Program-made: the position numbers and the translations under genes
NCBI RefSeq assembly: GCF_004364805.1
Contig: NZ_SOAP01000001.1
Coordinates: forward strand, 1,178,001 to 1,242,000
Length of the DNA: 64,000 bases
Source of the DNA: Pelagimonas phthalicica
Lineage (GTDB): Bacteria > Pseudomonadota > Alphaproteobacteria > Rhodobacterales > Rhodobacteraceae
Direction: 5' to 3'
The notes under the pieces: model-generated
What the model saw: the letters and a program-made list of their open reading frames with translations, nothing else
Databases searched by the model: none
Told to the model about the DNA's origin: nothing
Shown: positions 9,490 to 17,829 of the stretch, piece by piece
How positions within the stretch are numbered: the first letter of the stretch is position 1
Layout: every line of letters begins with the position of its first letter

Positions 9490-9788
9490 GCGAGATTTTG
9501 TCAGAAACCGCGCGCAAGACCGTGCTGGCACCGCTGTTCGAGAGCGGGTGGAAAATGACCGAAGGGCGTGATGCGCTTGAGAAAACCTTTGTGTTCAAGG
9601 ATTTTCCTGAGGCCTTTGCCTTTATGACTCGGGCGGCGCTTTGGGCGGAAAAATGGGATCACCATCCGGATTGGAGCAACAGTTACAAGCGGGTGAGCGT
9701 GCAGTTGGCCACCCATGATGTGGGCGGGATTTCGGCACTGGATGCGAAACTGGCGCGCAAGATGGACAGTCTCGTCGATTCTGACTGA
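9486..9788 (+). CDS. phhB: 4a-hydroxytetrahydrobiopterin (pterin-4a-carbinolamine) dehydratase
   Basis: Dehydrates the 4a-hydroxy-pterin formed by aromatic amino acid hydroxylases, or in related roles recycles pterin-type cofactors. The family motif around [18 protein letters not shown] contains the catalytic histidine pair and the Trp/Asn partner residues. At 100 residues the length is normal. Start ATG overlaps the preceding stop (ATGA). No phenylalanine hydroxylase gene is visible here. Confidence 0.9.
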   Translation: MSEILSETARKTVLAPLFESGWKMTEGRDALEKTFVFKDFPEAFAFMTRAALWAEKWDHHPDWSNSYKRVSVQLATHDVGGISALDAKLARKMDSLVDSD

Positions 9789-9814
9789 TCCGTGGCCTGA
9801 AAGGGACCGCATCC

Positions 9815-9856
9815 AAATTCCGTCGACGGAATTTGCAAAATCCATGCATGGATTTT
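9815..9856. repeat. Type 2 repeat: two 20-bp palindromes joined by GC
   Basis: AAATTCCGTCGACGGAATTT (9815-9834), then GC, then AAAATCCATGCATGGATTTT (9837-9856). Both are perfect palindromes. It lies 26 bases after phhB. The identical [20]-GC-[20] layout recurs at 18503, 25825 and 49269. Confidence 0.85.
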
Positions 9857-9904
9857 GAGGCACCCGGATTTGACCACGCGTGCCCCAGTTTTGTTGAACA
9901 CGCC

Positions 9905-10215
9905 TAGGGTCAGGACGCATTGATTTGGCACCACTGGCGCAGGAAGGGCAATAAAGCAGAGGTTTTGGACGCGCAGGAACTGGCGGGGTCAATTGCAAGC
10001 GGTCAAAGCCGCTGCTTTGCAGCGCTTCCTGCGTCTGTCTCCCCAAAGGGGAGCCAATGTAAATGGCGCACCTCTGGTGCGACAGATTTACCTGATCTCG
10101 CCCCTGAACTGCGTTACACCGCCTTGAAATACAACCAGTACTTCCGCGCCGATGTGCCTTGTCAGGAACAAGATCAGGTAAACAAGTGGCGCAAAAGCAA
10201 TGCATCCTGACCCTA
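9905..10215. mobile_element. Miniature inverted-repeat element, TA-flanked (about 307 bp)
   Basis: Ends are near-perfect ~30 bp terminal inverted repeats: TAGGGTCAGGACGCATTG on the left and, read outward from the right, TAGGGTCAGGATGCATTGC. A TA dinucleotide flanks each end, consistent with TA target duplication. No transposase ORF fits inside. The right TA plus the first G of the element form the TAG stop codon of the peroxiredoxin gene. A second element with the same ends is at 35445 and a collapsed remnant is at 24523. Confidence 0.75.
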
Positions 10216-10701
10216 AAGCGCGTCGCGCATCGCCTCGCCGCCAGAGATGTCACAGACGCCGGGGTTTTCCTCAAGGTGCAGCACCTTGACCTCGCCGTCT
10301 TCGGCCATCAGCGCATAGCGTTTGGACCGGTTGATCAACCCGACAGGCGGGGCAGAGAAATCCATGCCAATGGCGGTGGTGAAACCGGCTTCGGCATCCC
10401 CCAACATGGTGATGCCCGCCGCGCTGGCACCGGTTGATTCGCCCCAGGCGGCCATGACGAACGGGTCGTTTACCGACAGGCAAATCACCTCATCCACGCC
10501 TTTGGCTGCCAGATCCTCGCGCACGCGCATGAAGCTTGGAACATGGGCCGAGCTGCAGGTGCCGGTATAGGCTCCGGGCAGGCCAAAAATCACCACTTTG
10601 CGCCCTGCGGTCAGGCTGCTCATCGCCACTTGCTCGGGCCCTTCGGCCCCCATGCGGCACAGTTGCGCCTCTGGCAGTTTGTCCCCTACTGAAATCGACA
10701 T
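10213..10701 (-). CDS. Peroxiredoxin (Prx5/AhpE-like, thioredoxin fold)
   Basis: Reduces peroxides with a peroxidatic cysteine. The motif LPGAYTGTCSSAHVPSF places that cysteine at residue 49; a further Cys near the C-terminus (NPGVCDISG) could act in resolution. The 162-residue length and GMDFSAPPVGL/RSKRYALMAEDG blocks fit the Prx5 group. The ATG at 10701 gives the standard N-terminus MSISVGDKLPEAQL. Its stop codon is made by the edge of the neighbouring miniature element, which must have inserted at or next to the original stop. Divergent from the reductase gene at 10780. Confidence 0.93.
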   Translation of the reverse strand: MSISVGDKLPEAQLCRMGAEGPEQVAMSSLTAGRKVVIFGLPGAYTGTCSSAHVPSFMRVREDLAAKGVDEVICLSVNDPFVMAAWGESTGASAAGITMLGDAEAGFTTAIGMDFSAPPVGLINRSKRYALMAEDGEVKVLHLEENPGVCDISGGEAMRDAL

Positions 10702-10779
10702 TGTCCTGGTCGCCCTTATGATTGCGTTTTCTATGGTTTGGACGGTAGTTTGCCCGCAAGGAATAGCAAGAGGTGTGCG

Positions 10780-11988
10780 ATGAAAGATGTGGTTGTGATC
10801 GGAGCCGGGCAAGCGGCCGCGTCTCTGGTGGCGCGCCTGCGTGGCAAAGGGTTTGACGGAAAGATCACCGTGTTCGGGGATGAACCGCAACCGCCCTATC
10901 AGCGCCCGCCGCTGTCCAAGGCCTATTTGCTGGGCGACATGGCGCTGGAACGTTTGTTCCTACGCCCCGAAAGCTTTTATGCCGAGAATGATATTGAACT
11001 GCATTGCAGTACACGCGTCGACAGCGTCGATCGCGATGCCAAGACCGTTACGGCAGGTGATCAGACTGTGGCCTATGACCATCTGGTTTTCTGCACCGGG
11101 TCAGACCCGCGCCGGTTGCCTGCCGCGATTGGGGGTGATCTGGAGGGCGTCTTGGTTGTGCGCAGCCTGGCGGATGTCGATGCCATGGCCCCGCGCTGTG
11201 TCGCAGGGGCCAAGGTTCTGATTGTCGGCGGCGGATATATCGGGCTTGAGGCGGCGGCGGTTGCTGCGAAACTTGGTCTGAAGGTGACGCTGGTCGAAGC
11301 GGCGGATCGCATCCTGCAACGGGTGGCCGCGCCGGAAACCTCGGATTATTTTCGCGCCCTGCACCAATCCCATGGCGTTGATCTGCGCGAGGGCTGCGGA
11401 TTGGCGCGTTTGACTGGCGATGGGGCCGTGAGCGGGGCCGAGCTGAGCGACGGCACCACGCTGGAGGTTGATTTTGTCATCGTCGGCGTCGGCATCACGC
11501 CGGGCAGTGGTCTGGCCGAGGCAGCAGGGCTAGAGATCGAGAACGGCATCAAGGTGGACGCACAGGGGCGCACATCTGACCCGGCGATCTGGGCGGCAGG
11601 TGACTGCGCCAGCTTCCCAGCAGCAGGCGGTCAGATGCGCCTGGAAAGCGTCGGTAACGCGGTGGATATGGCCGAGCTGGTGGCGGATAACATCATGGGG
11701 GCGGGTCAGGACTATGTTGCCAAGCCCTGGTTCTGGTCAGATCAATATGATGTGAAACTGCAAATCGCCGGGCTGAACACCGGTTATGATCGCGTCGTGG
11801 TGCGCGATGGCGAGGACGGGCCGCGCTCACATTGGTATTATGCTGGCGAGACCCTTCTGGCGGTGGATGCGATGAATGATCCGCGCGGCTATATGGTTGG
11901 CAAGCGCTTGATCGAGGCCGGGAAATCGCCTGCAGCCGAGCAGGTTGCCGACCTGTCGGTTGAGCTGAAAACCCTGTTGAAGGCCTGA
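10780..11988 (+). CDS. FAD/NAD(P)H-dependent ferredoxin/rubredoxin-type reductase
   Basis: Flavoprotein that passes electrons from NAD(P)H to a ferredoxin, putidaredoxin or rubredoxin partner. The FAD site is VVIGAGQAAASLV at the N-terminus, followed by the class-specific PPYQRPPLSKAYL; the NAD site is VLIVGGGYIGLEAAA near residue 146; the second FAD block is AAGDCASF near 270. The ATG at 10780 follows AAGAGG. It is unlinked to a redox partner here. It could serve a P450 or the AlkB at 24687, but that is only inference. Confidence 0.9.
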   Translation: MKDVVVIGAGQAAASLVARLRGKGFDGKITVFGDEPQPPYQRPPLSKAYLLGDMALERLFLRPESFYAENDIELHCSTRVDSVDRDAKTVTAGDQTVAYDHLVFCTGSDPRRLPAAIGGDLEGVLVVRSLADVDAMAPRCVAGAKVLIVGGGYIGLEAAAVAAKLGLKVTLVEAADRILQRVAAPETSDYFRALHQSHGVDLREGCGLARLTGDGAVSGAELSDGTTLEVDFVIVGVGITPGSGLAEAAGLEIENGIKVDAQGRTSDPAIWAAGDCASFPAAGGQMRLESVGNAVDMAELVADNIMGAGQDYVAKPWFWSDQYDVKLQIAGLNTGYDRVVVRDGEDGPRSHWYYAGETLLAVDAMNDPRGYMVGKRLIEAGKSPAAEQVADLSVELKTLLKA

Positions 11989-12052
11989 TAGGGATGGGGA
12001 CGCCGCTTGTGCCAAGGCACATCGCCCCGCCCACCATCCCGCAGAGGCGCAT

Positions 12053-12613
12053 ATGAGAATCATTGCAGGAGAATTTCGCGGCCGCAGGCTGGCCTCGGTC
12101 GGCAAGGGTGATCCCGGCGCGCATCTGCGCCCGACCACGGATCGCGTGCGTGAAAGCCTGTTCAACACGTTGAATGGCGGGCGTTTTGGCGACCCGATTG
12201 AGGGTGCGCATGTGCTGGACCTCTTTGCCGGGACCGGAGCCTTGGGGTTGGAGGCTTTGTCGCGCGGGGCAGAGCATGTCACCTTTATCGATGATGGCCG
12301 GGTCGCCGGGCGGATCCTGCGTGAGAACATCCAGACCCTGGGCTGCAAAACTGCGGTCAAGCTGATCAACCGGGATGCCACACGGCTGCCACCGGCAGAT
12401 ACCCCGTGCCAGTTGGTCTTTCTTGACCCGCCTTATGGCAAGGGTCTGGGGGGCAAAGCCTTGCGCATGGCTCAGGAACAGGGCTGGATCGCAGACAAGG
12501 CGCTGATAGTCTGGGAGGAATCCGAGCCGCAGGAGGCCCCAGACGGTTTTGTGCTGCTGGATCAGAAACGTTATGGCGACACCTGGATCAGTTTTCTCGA
12601 GGCACAAGCCTAG
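12053..12613 (+). CDS. rsmD: 16S rRNA (guanine966-N2)-methyltransferase
   Basis: Methylates G966 of 16S rRNA using S-adenosylmethionine. The protein opens with the family signature MRIIAGEFRGRRL and continues with RPTTDRVRESLFN, the SAM-binding VLDLFAGTGALGLEALSRG and the catalytic VFLDPPYG (DPPY). At 186 residues it has the normal length. It is preceded by a 64-base gap and followed by the repeat-framed islet. Confidence 0.95.
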   Translation: MRIIAGEFRGRRLASVGKGDPGAHLRPTTDRVRESLFNTLNGGRFGDPIEGAHVLDLFAGTGALGLEALSRGAEHVTFIDDGRVAGRILRENIQTLGCKTAVKLINRDATRLPPADTPCQLVFLDPPYGKGLGGKALRMAQEQGWIADKALIVWEESEPQEAPDGFVLLDQKRYGDTWISFLEAQA

Positions 12614-12657
12614 TCACCCGGAACTGAAATCCGCTACATAAATAATTTTCAGCCACG

Positions 12658-12892
12658 CAGGTTCGCGCCCGGCACCGAGGGTGGGCGCGTTTAATCCTGG
12701 CAGCCGGGCAGTGGTATCAGATATCGGTGCATCTTGATGAAACGTTGAGACGAATTCGCGCCCGCCGCTTTGCCGAAGGCAAACCTTTGGTTTGACGGGC
12801 GGGGTCATGCTGGAAGCATGCCTTTGGCATGAGCGCGAACCGGATCGCAAGCGATCCGGGGACACTAGCTCTATGACAAGAATTTTGGTTCC
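12658..12892 (+). repeat. Inverted-repeat partner, left copy (~235 bp)
   Basis: Starts CAGGTTCGCGCCCGGCACCG and ends near AATTTTGGTTCC. Most of it aligns, in reverse orientation, with 15413-15598; by eye the first ~110 bases are roughly 85% alike. This copy carries extra sequence of about 50 bases in the middle, including a GCATGC-rich palindromic stretch. It fills most of the gap between rsmD and the metallo-hydrolase gene; I see no convincing gene in it. Confidence 0.8.
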
Positions 12893-12975
12893 TGATGACT
12901 AGAGCGTGTCATCAATTACCAGACCGCCCTAAGTCCCAAACAGTATAGACATATGGGCCGCCTCATATATCATCA

Positions 12976-12989
12976 CATTCAAATGAATG
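12976..12989. promoter_or_regulatory. Inverted repeat upstream of the metallo-hydrolase gene
   Basis: CATTCAAATGAATG has perfect 6-bp arms around AA and sits in an AT-rich patch 15 bases before the chosen ATG. ATTCA/TGAAT half-sites resemble ArsR-family operators, so a repressor site is possible; the assignment is speculative. Confidence 0.3.
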
Positions 12990-13004
12990 CATGATGGAGG
13001 TCCC

Positions 13005-13970
13005 ATGCCCCTGTTCCGCCCAACCCGCCGTGACCTGCTGAGCATGGCCGCCGCCATGCCCGCCTTGACCCTGCCCAGCCTGGCCCGCGCCGATCTTGGC
13101 CCGCCCGCAACCGCTAACCCCGGGCATTTCAGTTTTACCCTGGGACAGGCAAAGCTGACTGTGATCTCGGACGGCCATCTGGAAACCCCGGCCAGCGGCT
13201 TGGGCGTGAATGCGGACCCGGGCGAAGTGCAGGCCTTTCTCAAGGCGCATTTCCTCTCACCCACCAGAAATTACAGCCATACCAACCACCTGCTGATCGA
13301 GCTGGGAGAGGCCAAGGTACTGGTCGATACCGGCTCGGGGTCGCGCTTCCTTGATACGGCCGGGCGGTTGATGGAGAATCTCGACGCCGCCGGGATTGAT
13401 GCCAGCACCATCACCCATGTGGTCATCACCCACGCCCATCCCGATCACATCTGGGGCATTCGCGATGATTTCGACGAGGCGATCATTCCCGATGCCGCTT
13501 ACTTCCTTGGTGAGACCGAGCGGACCTACTGGATGCAGGATGGCTTGCTCGCCTCCGCCCCTGCCGAAGCGCAGCAATTCATTGTCGGGGCGCAGAATTC
13601 GATCAATGTGGACGGGGCCGAGTGGAAATTGGTCAGCGACGGGACCGAGATTGCACCCGGTGTACGGGTTATCGACACGCCCGGCCATACGCCGGGGCAT
13701 ATGGCCGTGGTGGTCGAATCCGACGGGCAGCAATTGATGGCGGTCGGGGATGCGATGAACCATGCCTGGATGAACTTTGCCCATCCCGATTGGGTGAACG
13801 GGTTTGACATGGATGGTGACATGACCGCCGCCACCCGCCGCCGCCTATTGGATATGGCTGTGGCGGATCAAATTGCGGTGCTGGGGTATCACTTCCCCTT
13901 CCCCGGTGTCGGCCATGTGATGAAAGAGGGCGAGGCCTATCGCTTTGTCCCGGCGCTTTGGCAGTGGTGA
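13005..13970 (+). CDS. Exported MBL-fold hydrolase, methyl-parathion-hydrolase-like subfamily
   Basis: Metallo-beta-lactamase-fold enzyme exported by the Tat route: TRRDLLSMAAAMPALTLPS then ARA at the N-terminus is a twin-arginine signal. The dinuclear metal motif is HAHPDHIWG, followed by DTPGHTPGH, GDAMNH and a late HFPFPGVGH. The order and spacing of these blocks, and the YRFVP end, recall methyl parathion hydrolase and related lactonase-like enzymes. The natural substrate is unknown. I chose the ATG at 13005, preceded by GGAGG; the ATG at 12987 lacks a ribosome site. First gene of the repeat-framed islet. Confidence 0.85.
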   Translation: MPLFRPTRRDLLSMAAAMPALTLPSLARADLGPPATANPGHFSFTLGQAKLTVISDGHLETPASGLGVNADPGEVQAFLKAHFLSPTRNYSHTNHLLIELGEAKVLVDTGSGSRFLDTAGRLMENLDAAGIDASTITHVVITHAHPDHIWGIRDDFDEAIIPDAAYFLGETERTYWMQDGLLASAPAEAQQFIVGAQNSINVDGAEWKLVSDGTEIAPGVRVIDTPGHTPGHMAVVVESDGQQLMAVGDAMNHAWMNFAHPDWVNGFDMDGDMTAATRRRLLDMAVADQIAVLGYHFPFPGVGHVMKEGEAYRFVPALWQW

Positions 13971-14153
13971 ATTACAACGATTGGGCCGCAAAGAGCTCAT
14001 TCGACATGCTCTTAGTCACGATGAAAGGCTTCTTCTGCGGCGGAGCCGCTCAGTTGGTTTCCCTAAGCCGATTGCGAGCAAAGCAGCACGAGTGGCGTTC
14101 CTTGCTAACCGAACAATGGTTCCTTACCATTAAGTAAAGCATTGGAATGTGTT

Positions 14154-14804
14154 ATGCCCTCTCTGAACGACGAAACTCTTGATTGGTCTAGATTTCGAGT
14201 ACCTCCACCCAACCCTCTCTTTCGTCGCTTTAACAGTAAAGAACAGTCTGAAGAATTTCTCTCAGGACAGATCAGGCTAAAAAACCTTATTTACTATAGA
14301 GAGATCGAAGACGTCTCTCGAAGAGACGAACTGGAAGGGATCTCTTTCGTAGAAGGAAAGGGATTGCCGATGACAATAAAAGACTCAGAGGGAAAACTGG
14401 CCTTTACAGGCAACTTGACTTCAAATCTTAAACTCAGCACGGCCCATCCAGAACGCTACTTTATCTCCTGCTTCTCAAGCGAGCTGTGCGAGTCTCACCG
14501 AAAATGGGGCGAATGGGTTGTGCAAATCAACAACCCAATGGAGTTGTTTCAAGATTTATCAGCTGAAACGCCTAATGGATTTGAACTGATTTGGGGCCCT
14601 GTCGAATATTCCGACCAACCACGCGGACCAGAAGCATTTGACGCACGCGACACCTGGCGGCGCAAGCGCTTTTGTTTCTCAAGCGAAAAAGAGTTTCGGC
14701 TAGCGCTATATGGTGGTGCGCTTGAAACTCCAAAGAAAGAAGCCGTACTAACCATGGAATATAACCCAAAGGACTCTGAACTCATCCTTTTAAGGGACCC
14801 CTAG
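14154..14804 (+). CDS. Hypothetical DUF2971-like protein
   Basis: About 216 residues with no signal peptide or membrane segment. The opening FRRFNSKEQSEEFLSGQIR and the central YFISCFSSEL resemble DUF2971 proteins, a family often found in accessory or defence-associated regions. The gene is visibly poorer in G+C than its neighbours (many AAA, GAA, TCT codons), suggesting acquisition. A TTG at 14142 is an alternative start. Function unknown. The 183 bases upstream hold no recognisable gene. Confidence 0.6.
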   Translation: MPSLNDETLDWSRFRVPPPNPLFRRFNSKEQSEEFLSGQIRLKNLIYYREIEDVSRRDELEGISFVEGKGLPMTIKDSEGKLAFTGNLTSNLKLSTAHPERYFISCFSSELCESHRKWGEWVVQINNPMELFQDLSAETPNGFELIWGPVEYSDQPRGPEAFDARDTWRRKRFCFSSEKEFRLALYGGALETPKKEAVLTMEYNPKDSELILLRDP

Positions 14805-14822
14805 GTCTTCTAAAACTCAGCT

Positions 14823-15377
14823 ATGACCCGCTTATCCGCCCCAACCTTCCCTTCCTTTGGCAAACGCCTGAAACGCCAACGCGCGGCGCTTGGGCTCAAG
14901 CAGGAGGCCTTGGCTTTAGCGCTGGGGGTCAGCCAGACCACCGTGTCGCGCTGGGAAAGCGGGGCGCAGGTGCCCGAGCATGAGATGCAGCAGCGCGCCC
15001 TTAGAGAGTTGGGGGCCAGCCGCGCCGATGATGCGGCGGTCAAACGCCTGATCGAAGGGGCGGATTTTGCCGTTCATCTGGTGGATGAGGCCAGCCATGA
15101 ATGCCTGGCCTATTCAAAAACCCGCGCCCGCGATTGGAATGTCAGCATGCGCAGTCTCATTGGCGTGTCGCTTTGGCAATTCGCCACCGAAGAGATTCAG
15201 CAGGCTGAGGCTGAACTGGACGGCAAAGGCTGGTGGGATGACATCGCCCCGGCGCCACAGCGCTTGATCACGTCGGGCGCAATCTATCCCGAGCTGCGCA
15301 TCAGCCCGGGCGGAATGATCTGGGAACGCATGTATCTCGCCGATGGCCGCCCTGTGCGCCTGACCACCGGGTTTTGA
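14823..15377 (+). CDS. XRE-family transcriptional regulator with C-terminal sensory-like domain
   Basis: An N-terminal helix-turn-helix (GKRLKRQRAALGLKQEALALALGVSQTTVSRWESG, residues about 13-47) is followed by a ~120-residue C-terminal domain of PAS-like appearance (HLVDEASHECLAYSKTRARDW). It lies 18 bases after the DUF2971-like gene, but its composition is GC-rich like the chromosome. It could control the MBL hydrolase or the MFS exporter downstream; no direct evidence. Last gene inside the inverted repeats. Confidence 0.75.
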   Translation: MTRLSAPTFPSFGKRLKRQRAALGLKQEALALALGVSQTTVSRWESGAQVPEHEMQQRALRELGASRADDAAVKRLIEGADFAVHLVDEASHECLAYSKTRARDWNVSMRSLIGVSLWQFATEEIQQAEAELDGKGWWDDIAPAPQRLITSGAIYPELRISPGGMIWERMYLADGRPVRLTTGF

Positions 15378-15412
15378 ACCGCCCTGGCAACTGAGTAATT
15401 TTGACGTCCCCC

Positions 15413-15598
15413 GGAACCAAAATTAATCCAAAGAGAAAAATGCCCCCTGGATCGCCTGCGATCCGGTTCGCGCCCGACCCCGCCCCCAGGGCGGGCGCGA
15501 ATTCGCCTCAACGTTTCAACAAGATGCACAGTTACCTGATACCACCACTCAGCTGCCAAGGTTAGACGCGCCCACCCTCGGTGCTGGGCGCGAACCTG
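15413..15598 (-). repeat. Inverted-repeat partner, right copy (~186 bp)
   Basis: Reverse-complement counterpart of 12658-12892: shared blocks are CGAACCGGATCGCAGGCGAT, CGAATTCGCGCCCGCC, CATCTTGTTGAAACGTTGAG and CAGGTTCGCGCCC. It lacks the ~50-base middle insertion of the left copy. Together the copies frame 12893-15412. No gene is seen in it. Confidence 0.8.
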
Positions 15599-15649
15599 TG
15601 TAGTAGCTAATCTTCAAGGTCGCAGACTTCTATTCCAAGTAAATAGCAT

Positions 15650-15666
15650 ACGCATAATTTATGCGT
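15650..15666. promoter_or_regulatory. 17-bp perfect palindrome, probable operator of the MFS gene
   Basis: ACGCATAATTTATGCGT has 8-bp arms around one T, in the AT-rich gap 59 bases before the MFS start codon. It has the size and symmetry of a dimeric repressor site. The cognate regulator is not identified. Confidence 0.5.
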
Positions 15667-15725
15667 GGCGCGTCACTCTGCGCAGGGCTAGACCCGGATC
15701 ACCATTCCGCGTGCAGGCCCGTTCC

Positions 15726-16892
15726 ATGACCATCCCGCTTCCAAAGCCACTCCTTGTTTTGCTGCTCTGGTTTGCCGGGCTCGGCGCGGCGGCGCAATTT
15801 GCCAAGATCGCGGTGCCGTTTGATCAGCTGCAAGCCGCCTATCCGGGTATCGGAGCGCAGGTCGGTTGGCTGTTATCTCTGGTCTCTTTGGTCGGGGTGT
15901 TTCTGGGCATCGTCGCGGGCAATCTGGTGGCGCGGTTCGGGGCCAAGCGGCTGTTGTTGCTCAGCCTGGCCTTGGGCGGGGCGTTATCGCTTTTGCAATC
16001 CGGCTTGCCACGGATCGAGTTGATGCTGATCAGCCGCGTGATCGAAGGTCTCTCCCATCTCATCATCGTGGTCGCAGCCCCGACCTTGATCGCGCAACTC
16101 ACCGCGCCCCGCTTTATGGGGCTGGCCATGGGGCTGTGGAGCAGCTTTTTCGGCGTCAGTTTTGCAATCACCGCCTGGGGCGTGATCCCAATGCTGGGCG
16201 AACAGGTCCTGCCGCCTTTGTTCCTAGGCCATGGCGTGCTGTTGCTCGGGCTGTCCGGCCTTGTGCTGCTCTTTGTTCCAACCGTTATTCAACACGACAA
16301 CACGGCCCCTGCCCCTCAGGGCTTTGTGGCCTCGCATATCACCGCCTTCCGCTCACCGCGCATTTCCGCCCCCGCCGCCGGGTGGTTGTTTTACACGCTG
16401 ACCTTCGTGTCGCTGGTGGCCATTCTGCCGGAAAAACTCCCGCTTGAGGTCAAAGAGCTGGCTGTCGGGGCCATGCCGCTGATCAGTGTGATTGGCTCGT
16501 TGGCCATTGTGCCGATTTTGCTGCGGCGCTTTTCGGCGGTGCAGATCATCATCGCGGGCATGGGTGCAGCGGCGCTGCTGGTTATCGCAACCTTGGCAAT
16601 CCCCTTTGGGCTGGCCAGCGCTCTGACGCTGTTTGCGGTGCTGGGCTTGATCCAGGGTGGCAGCTTTGCCTCGGTACCCGCGTTGAACAGCGACGTGCAG
16701 GATCGGGCGCTGTCCTATGGGCTGATGGCTCAGGCTGGCAATACCGGCAACTTGTTGGGCACGCCGCTGCTGCTTTGGGCTGGGGATATCGGCGGAGAGG
16801 CCGGTTTCTTTGCCAGCACCGCCGCAATTTACGCGCTTGGGGCCTTGGCCCACCTTTGGCTGGCCCGCCAGCGACGGGCCATTCCGAATTAA
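15726..16892 (+). CDS. MFS transporter
   Basis: Major facilitator protein with about 12 hydrophobic segments in 388 residues. The loop after helix 2 carries NLVARFGAKRLLLLS, the typical MFS A-motif region. It resembles CynX/NimT-type or drug exporters; the substrate cannot be told. The ATG at 15726 is preferred over an upstream GTG at 15711. The gene ends convergently with map, the two stop codons overlapping in a single TTAA (16889-16892). A palindromic operator lies upstream. Confidence 0.85.
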   Translation: MTIPLPKPLLVLLLWFAGLGAAAQFAKIAVPFDQLQAAYPGIGAQVGWLLSLVSLVGVFLGIVAGNLVARFGAKRLLLLSLALGGALSLLQSGLPRIELMLISRVIEGLSHLIIVVAAPTLIAQLTAPRFMGLAMGLWSSFFGVSFAITAWGVIPMLGEQVLPPLFLGHGVLLLGLSGLVLLFVPTVIQHDNTAPAPQGFVASHITAFRSPRISAPAAGWLFYTLTFVSLVAILPEKLPLEVKELAVGAMPLISVIGSLAIVPILLRRFSAVQIIIAGMGAAALLVIATLAIPFGLASALTLFAVLGLIQGGSFASVPALNSDVQDRALSYGLMAQAGNTGNLLGTPLLLWAGDIGGEAGFFASTAAIYALGALAHLWLARQRRAIPN

Positions 16893-17725
16893 GCGGTCTT
16901 GTAAGTCGGGTGGAACATGTTCCCCGGCGACAGTGTAAAGATCTCGCAGCCATCCGCCGTGACGCCGATAGAATGCTCAAACTGCGCCGACAGGGATTTG
17001 TCGCGGGTCACCGCTGTCCAATCATCTGACAGAACCTTGGTTTCCGGGCGGCCCAGATTGATCATCGGCTCGATGGTAAAGAACATGCCCTCTTCCAGCA
17101 CTTCGCGGGTGCCCGGACGGCCGTAATGCAAGACATTGGGCGGCGCATGAAAGACGCGGCCCAGCCCGTGACCACAGAAATCACGCACAACCGACATGCG
17201 TTGTGATTCCGCATAGGTCTGGATCGCATGGCCAATATCGCCAAAGGTATTGCCCGGCTTGACCGCCTCGATCCCCTTCATCAGCGCATCATGGGTGACC
17301 TGCACCAAACGCTCGGCCTTACGCGACATCTTGCCCGCCACATACATGCGCGAACTGTCACCAAACCAGCCATCCTTGATCACGGTGACGTCAATATTGA
17401 GGATATCGCCATCCTTGACCTTTTTGTCACCGGGAATGCCGTGACACACCACGTGATTGACGCTGATGCAGCTGGCATGCTGATAGCCCTTATAGCCGAT
17501 GGTGGCCGAGGTCGTGCCCAGCTCTTCGACCCGCTTGCGAATGAAGTCATCAATCGCTCCGGTGGTCTGACCCGGAAAGACATGTTCGGCAACCTCATCC
17601 AGGATCTGCGCGGTCACCTGGCCAGCCGCATGCATGCCAGCAAAATCGCCGGGTTGGTAAATCCGAATTCCGTCGCGGGTCACGCGGCCTTTATCCTTGT
17701 TCACGTCAGGCTCCATGGGCTCCAT
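16889..17725 (-). CDS. map: Type I methionine aminopeptidase
   Basis: Removes N-terminal methionine from nascent proteins. The five metal ligands of the pita-bread fold are recognisable in DVTVIKDGWFGDSSR (two Asp), GHGLGRVFHAPP (His), FTIEPMIN (Glu) and QFEHSIGVT (Glu). The start is uncertain between ATG 17725 and 17716 (both give a short acidic leader MEPMEPDVNKDKG). At about 278 residues it is slightly longer than E. coli MetAP. Divergent from the phosphatase gene. Confidence 0.94.
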   Translation of the reverse strand: MEPMEPDVNKDKGRVTRDGIRIYQPGDFAGMHAAGQVTAQILDEVAEHVFPGQTTGAIDDFIRKRVEELGTTSATIGYKGYQHASCISVNHVVCHGIPGDKKVKDGDILNIDVTVIKDGWFGDSSRMYVAGKMSRKAERLVQVTHDALMKGIEAVKPGNTFGDIGHAIQTYAESQRMSVVRDFCGHGLGRVFHAPPNVLHYGRPGTREVLEEGMFFTIEPMINLGRPETKVLSDDWTAVTRDKSLSAQFEHSIGVTADGCEIFTLSPGNMFHPTYKTA

Positions 17726-17829
17726 CAAGACTTTGGCCGTATGTAAGGGCTTTGTGCGCAAGTGACCAGAGCAAAGGCTCTTTTCCCTGTCACACAAAGA
17801 CCCTAAGACAGGGCCAAAGGAGCAGTTTC

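Noticed and set aside
9920..10210. Open frame of about 96 codons inside the miniature element
   Set aside because: Low-complexity product with no transposase motifs; the element is best seen as non-autonomous.
12614..12865. Open frame within the left inverted repeat
   Set aside because: The corresponding frame is not preserved in the right copy, so it is unlikely to be coding.
13971..14153. Possible small gene between the MBL hydrolase and the DUF2971-like gene
   Set aside because: The only frame (ending near 14133) begins inside the MBL gene and lacks a ribosome site.
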